The notes under the pieces are model-generated. The model made no database searches, was not told the DNA's origin, and saw only the letters and a program-made list of their open reading frames with translations. Position numbers and translations under genes: made by a program. Positions 47,999 to 48,313 of a DNA stretch of 48,313 bases are shown in pieces. Origin of the DNA: JAGZHZ01 sp963929865 (lineage in GTDB: Bacteria > Bacillota > Clostridia > Lachnospirales > Lachnospiraceae); the NCBI GenBank assembly GCA_963929865.1, contig CAWVKK010000060.1:1-48313 (forward strand), given 5' to 3'. Position 1 is the stretch's first letter, and each line of letters opens with the position of its first letter.

Positions 47999-48313
47999 AT
48001 TTTTTCAGATTTCATTGATTTATTATATATTTCGTGCAAATAAAACATTACTATATTTCGAGTATGTGCCAAAAAGTGCTACAGTCCTTGTATTTTCAAA
48101 GATTGTGGCACTTACTTTTCTTCTAAACTGTCAAAAAAAAGATTTTACCATGCCTGCCCGGGGACATAAATGCTGCGAATAATTAGTGAAACCTGTCCTC
48201 TGGAAATTGGACTTAACTTTTAATATACTAAGACTTCCCATACTTAAAATGGGCTTTGCACCTTGAAAATTCAATATTTCTGGCAACAAAATAGTGATTT
48301 ATGCTCCTATAGA
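47999..48313. other. AT-rich right end of the window without a recognised gene
   Basis: This 315-base stretch holds the terminator-like hairpin at 48075-48120. The remaining sequence has no open frame of note and no RNA or repeat that I recognise. Any gene it belongs to lies beyond the window. Confidence 0.5.
48075..48120 (+). terminator. Probable terminator hairpin after the HTH gene
   Basis: AGTGCTACAGTC (48075-48086) pairs with GATTGTGGCACT (48101-48112), including two G-U pairs, around a 14-base loop. It is followed by a modest T-rich run (TACTTTTCTT). It lies 77 bases after the stop codon. Confidence 0.55.

Noticed and set aside
1..48313. CRISPR arrays, insertion sequences, phage genes, tRNA or rRNA genes
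   Set aside because: No regular direct repeats with spacers, transposase or integrase motifs, terminal inverted repeats with target duplications, or tRNA/rRNA-like sequences were recognised. A tRNA and Rfam scan would settle the RNA part.

Overview
The window looks like a chromosomal segment of an anaerobic, spore-forming Clostridia bacterium, most likely a gut Lachnospiraceae. Signs of this are strong AGGAGG-type ribosome binding sites, a GlgC/GlgD pair next to spoVG, a DnaD-type primosome protein followed by a DnaC/DnaI-type helicase loader, a PrsA-type foldase lipoprotein, a GerMN sporulation protein and TTGACA/TATAAT promoters. No rRNA, tRNA, CRISPR array, insertion sequence or phage gene was seen. 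The species assignment is inferred from gene content only.

Layout. 1-1.7 kb: 3' part of a secreted MBG-domain protein (+). 1.8-4.8 kb (-): an MBOAT O-acyltransferase and a DHHW protein, an AlgI/AlgX-like pair for acetylating an exported polymer. 5.1-10.5 kb (-): pth, mfd and a PrsA-like foldase. 10.6-14.7 kb (-): an overlapping sensory triad of sugar-binding protein, LytS/YesM-type histidine kinase and AraC-type response regulator. 14.9-16.2 kb (-): a secreted alpha/beta-hydrolase. 16.4-19.2 kb (-): glgC, glgD, spoVG. 19.5-24.7 kb (+): murC, a cluster of nine DnaA boxes, dnaD-like, dnaC-like, prs. 24.8-28.2 kb (-): a membrane-anchored SbcC/YhaN-like ATPase with its SbcD-like nuclease, and a second small phosphoesterase. 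28.4-29.7 kb (-): an O-acetylhomoserine sulfhydrylase. 30.0-31.1 kb (+): a GerMN protein.

31.1-38.8 kb is the most unusual part. It is a seven-gene minus-strand operon: a NifH-like reductase, a class III substrate-binding protein, a FecCD-type permease, its ATPase, a NifD-like subunit, a NifK-like subunit and a flavodoxin. A Cys-rich AraC regulator is transcribed divergently from a perfect TTGACA-N17-TATAAT promoter with palindromes next to it. The reductase keeps its P-loop and both 4Fe-4S cysteines. The NifD-like subunit keeps three cluster cysteines and the NifK-like subunit keeps none. No nifB, nifE or nifN homologue is in the window. This looks like a non-nitrogen-fixing nitrogenase relative with a dedicated importer and electron donor. 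I propose that it reduces an imported metal chelate or tetrapyrrole-like compound; the substrate is unknown.

38.7-42.0 kb (-): a serine beta-lactamase-fold hydrolase, thiE and a HAD phosphatase, all overlapping. 42.2-44.3 kb (+): a radical SAM protein and a TetR-type regulator, each preceded by conspicuous repeats. 44.4-46.6 kb (-): flavin reductase-like protein, GNAT acetyltransferase, PHP phosphoesterase. 46.8-48.0 kb (+): an AT-rich gene of unknown function with a possible N-terminal helix-turn-helix, followed by a hairpin and unassigned sequence to the end.
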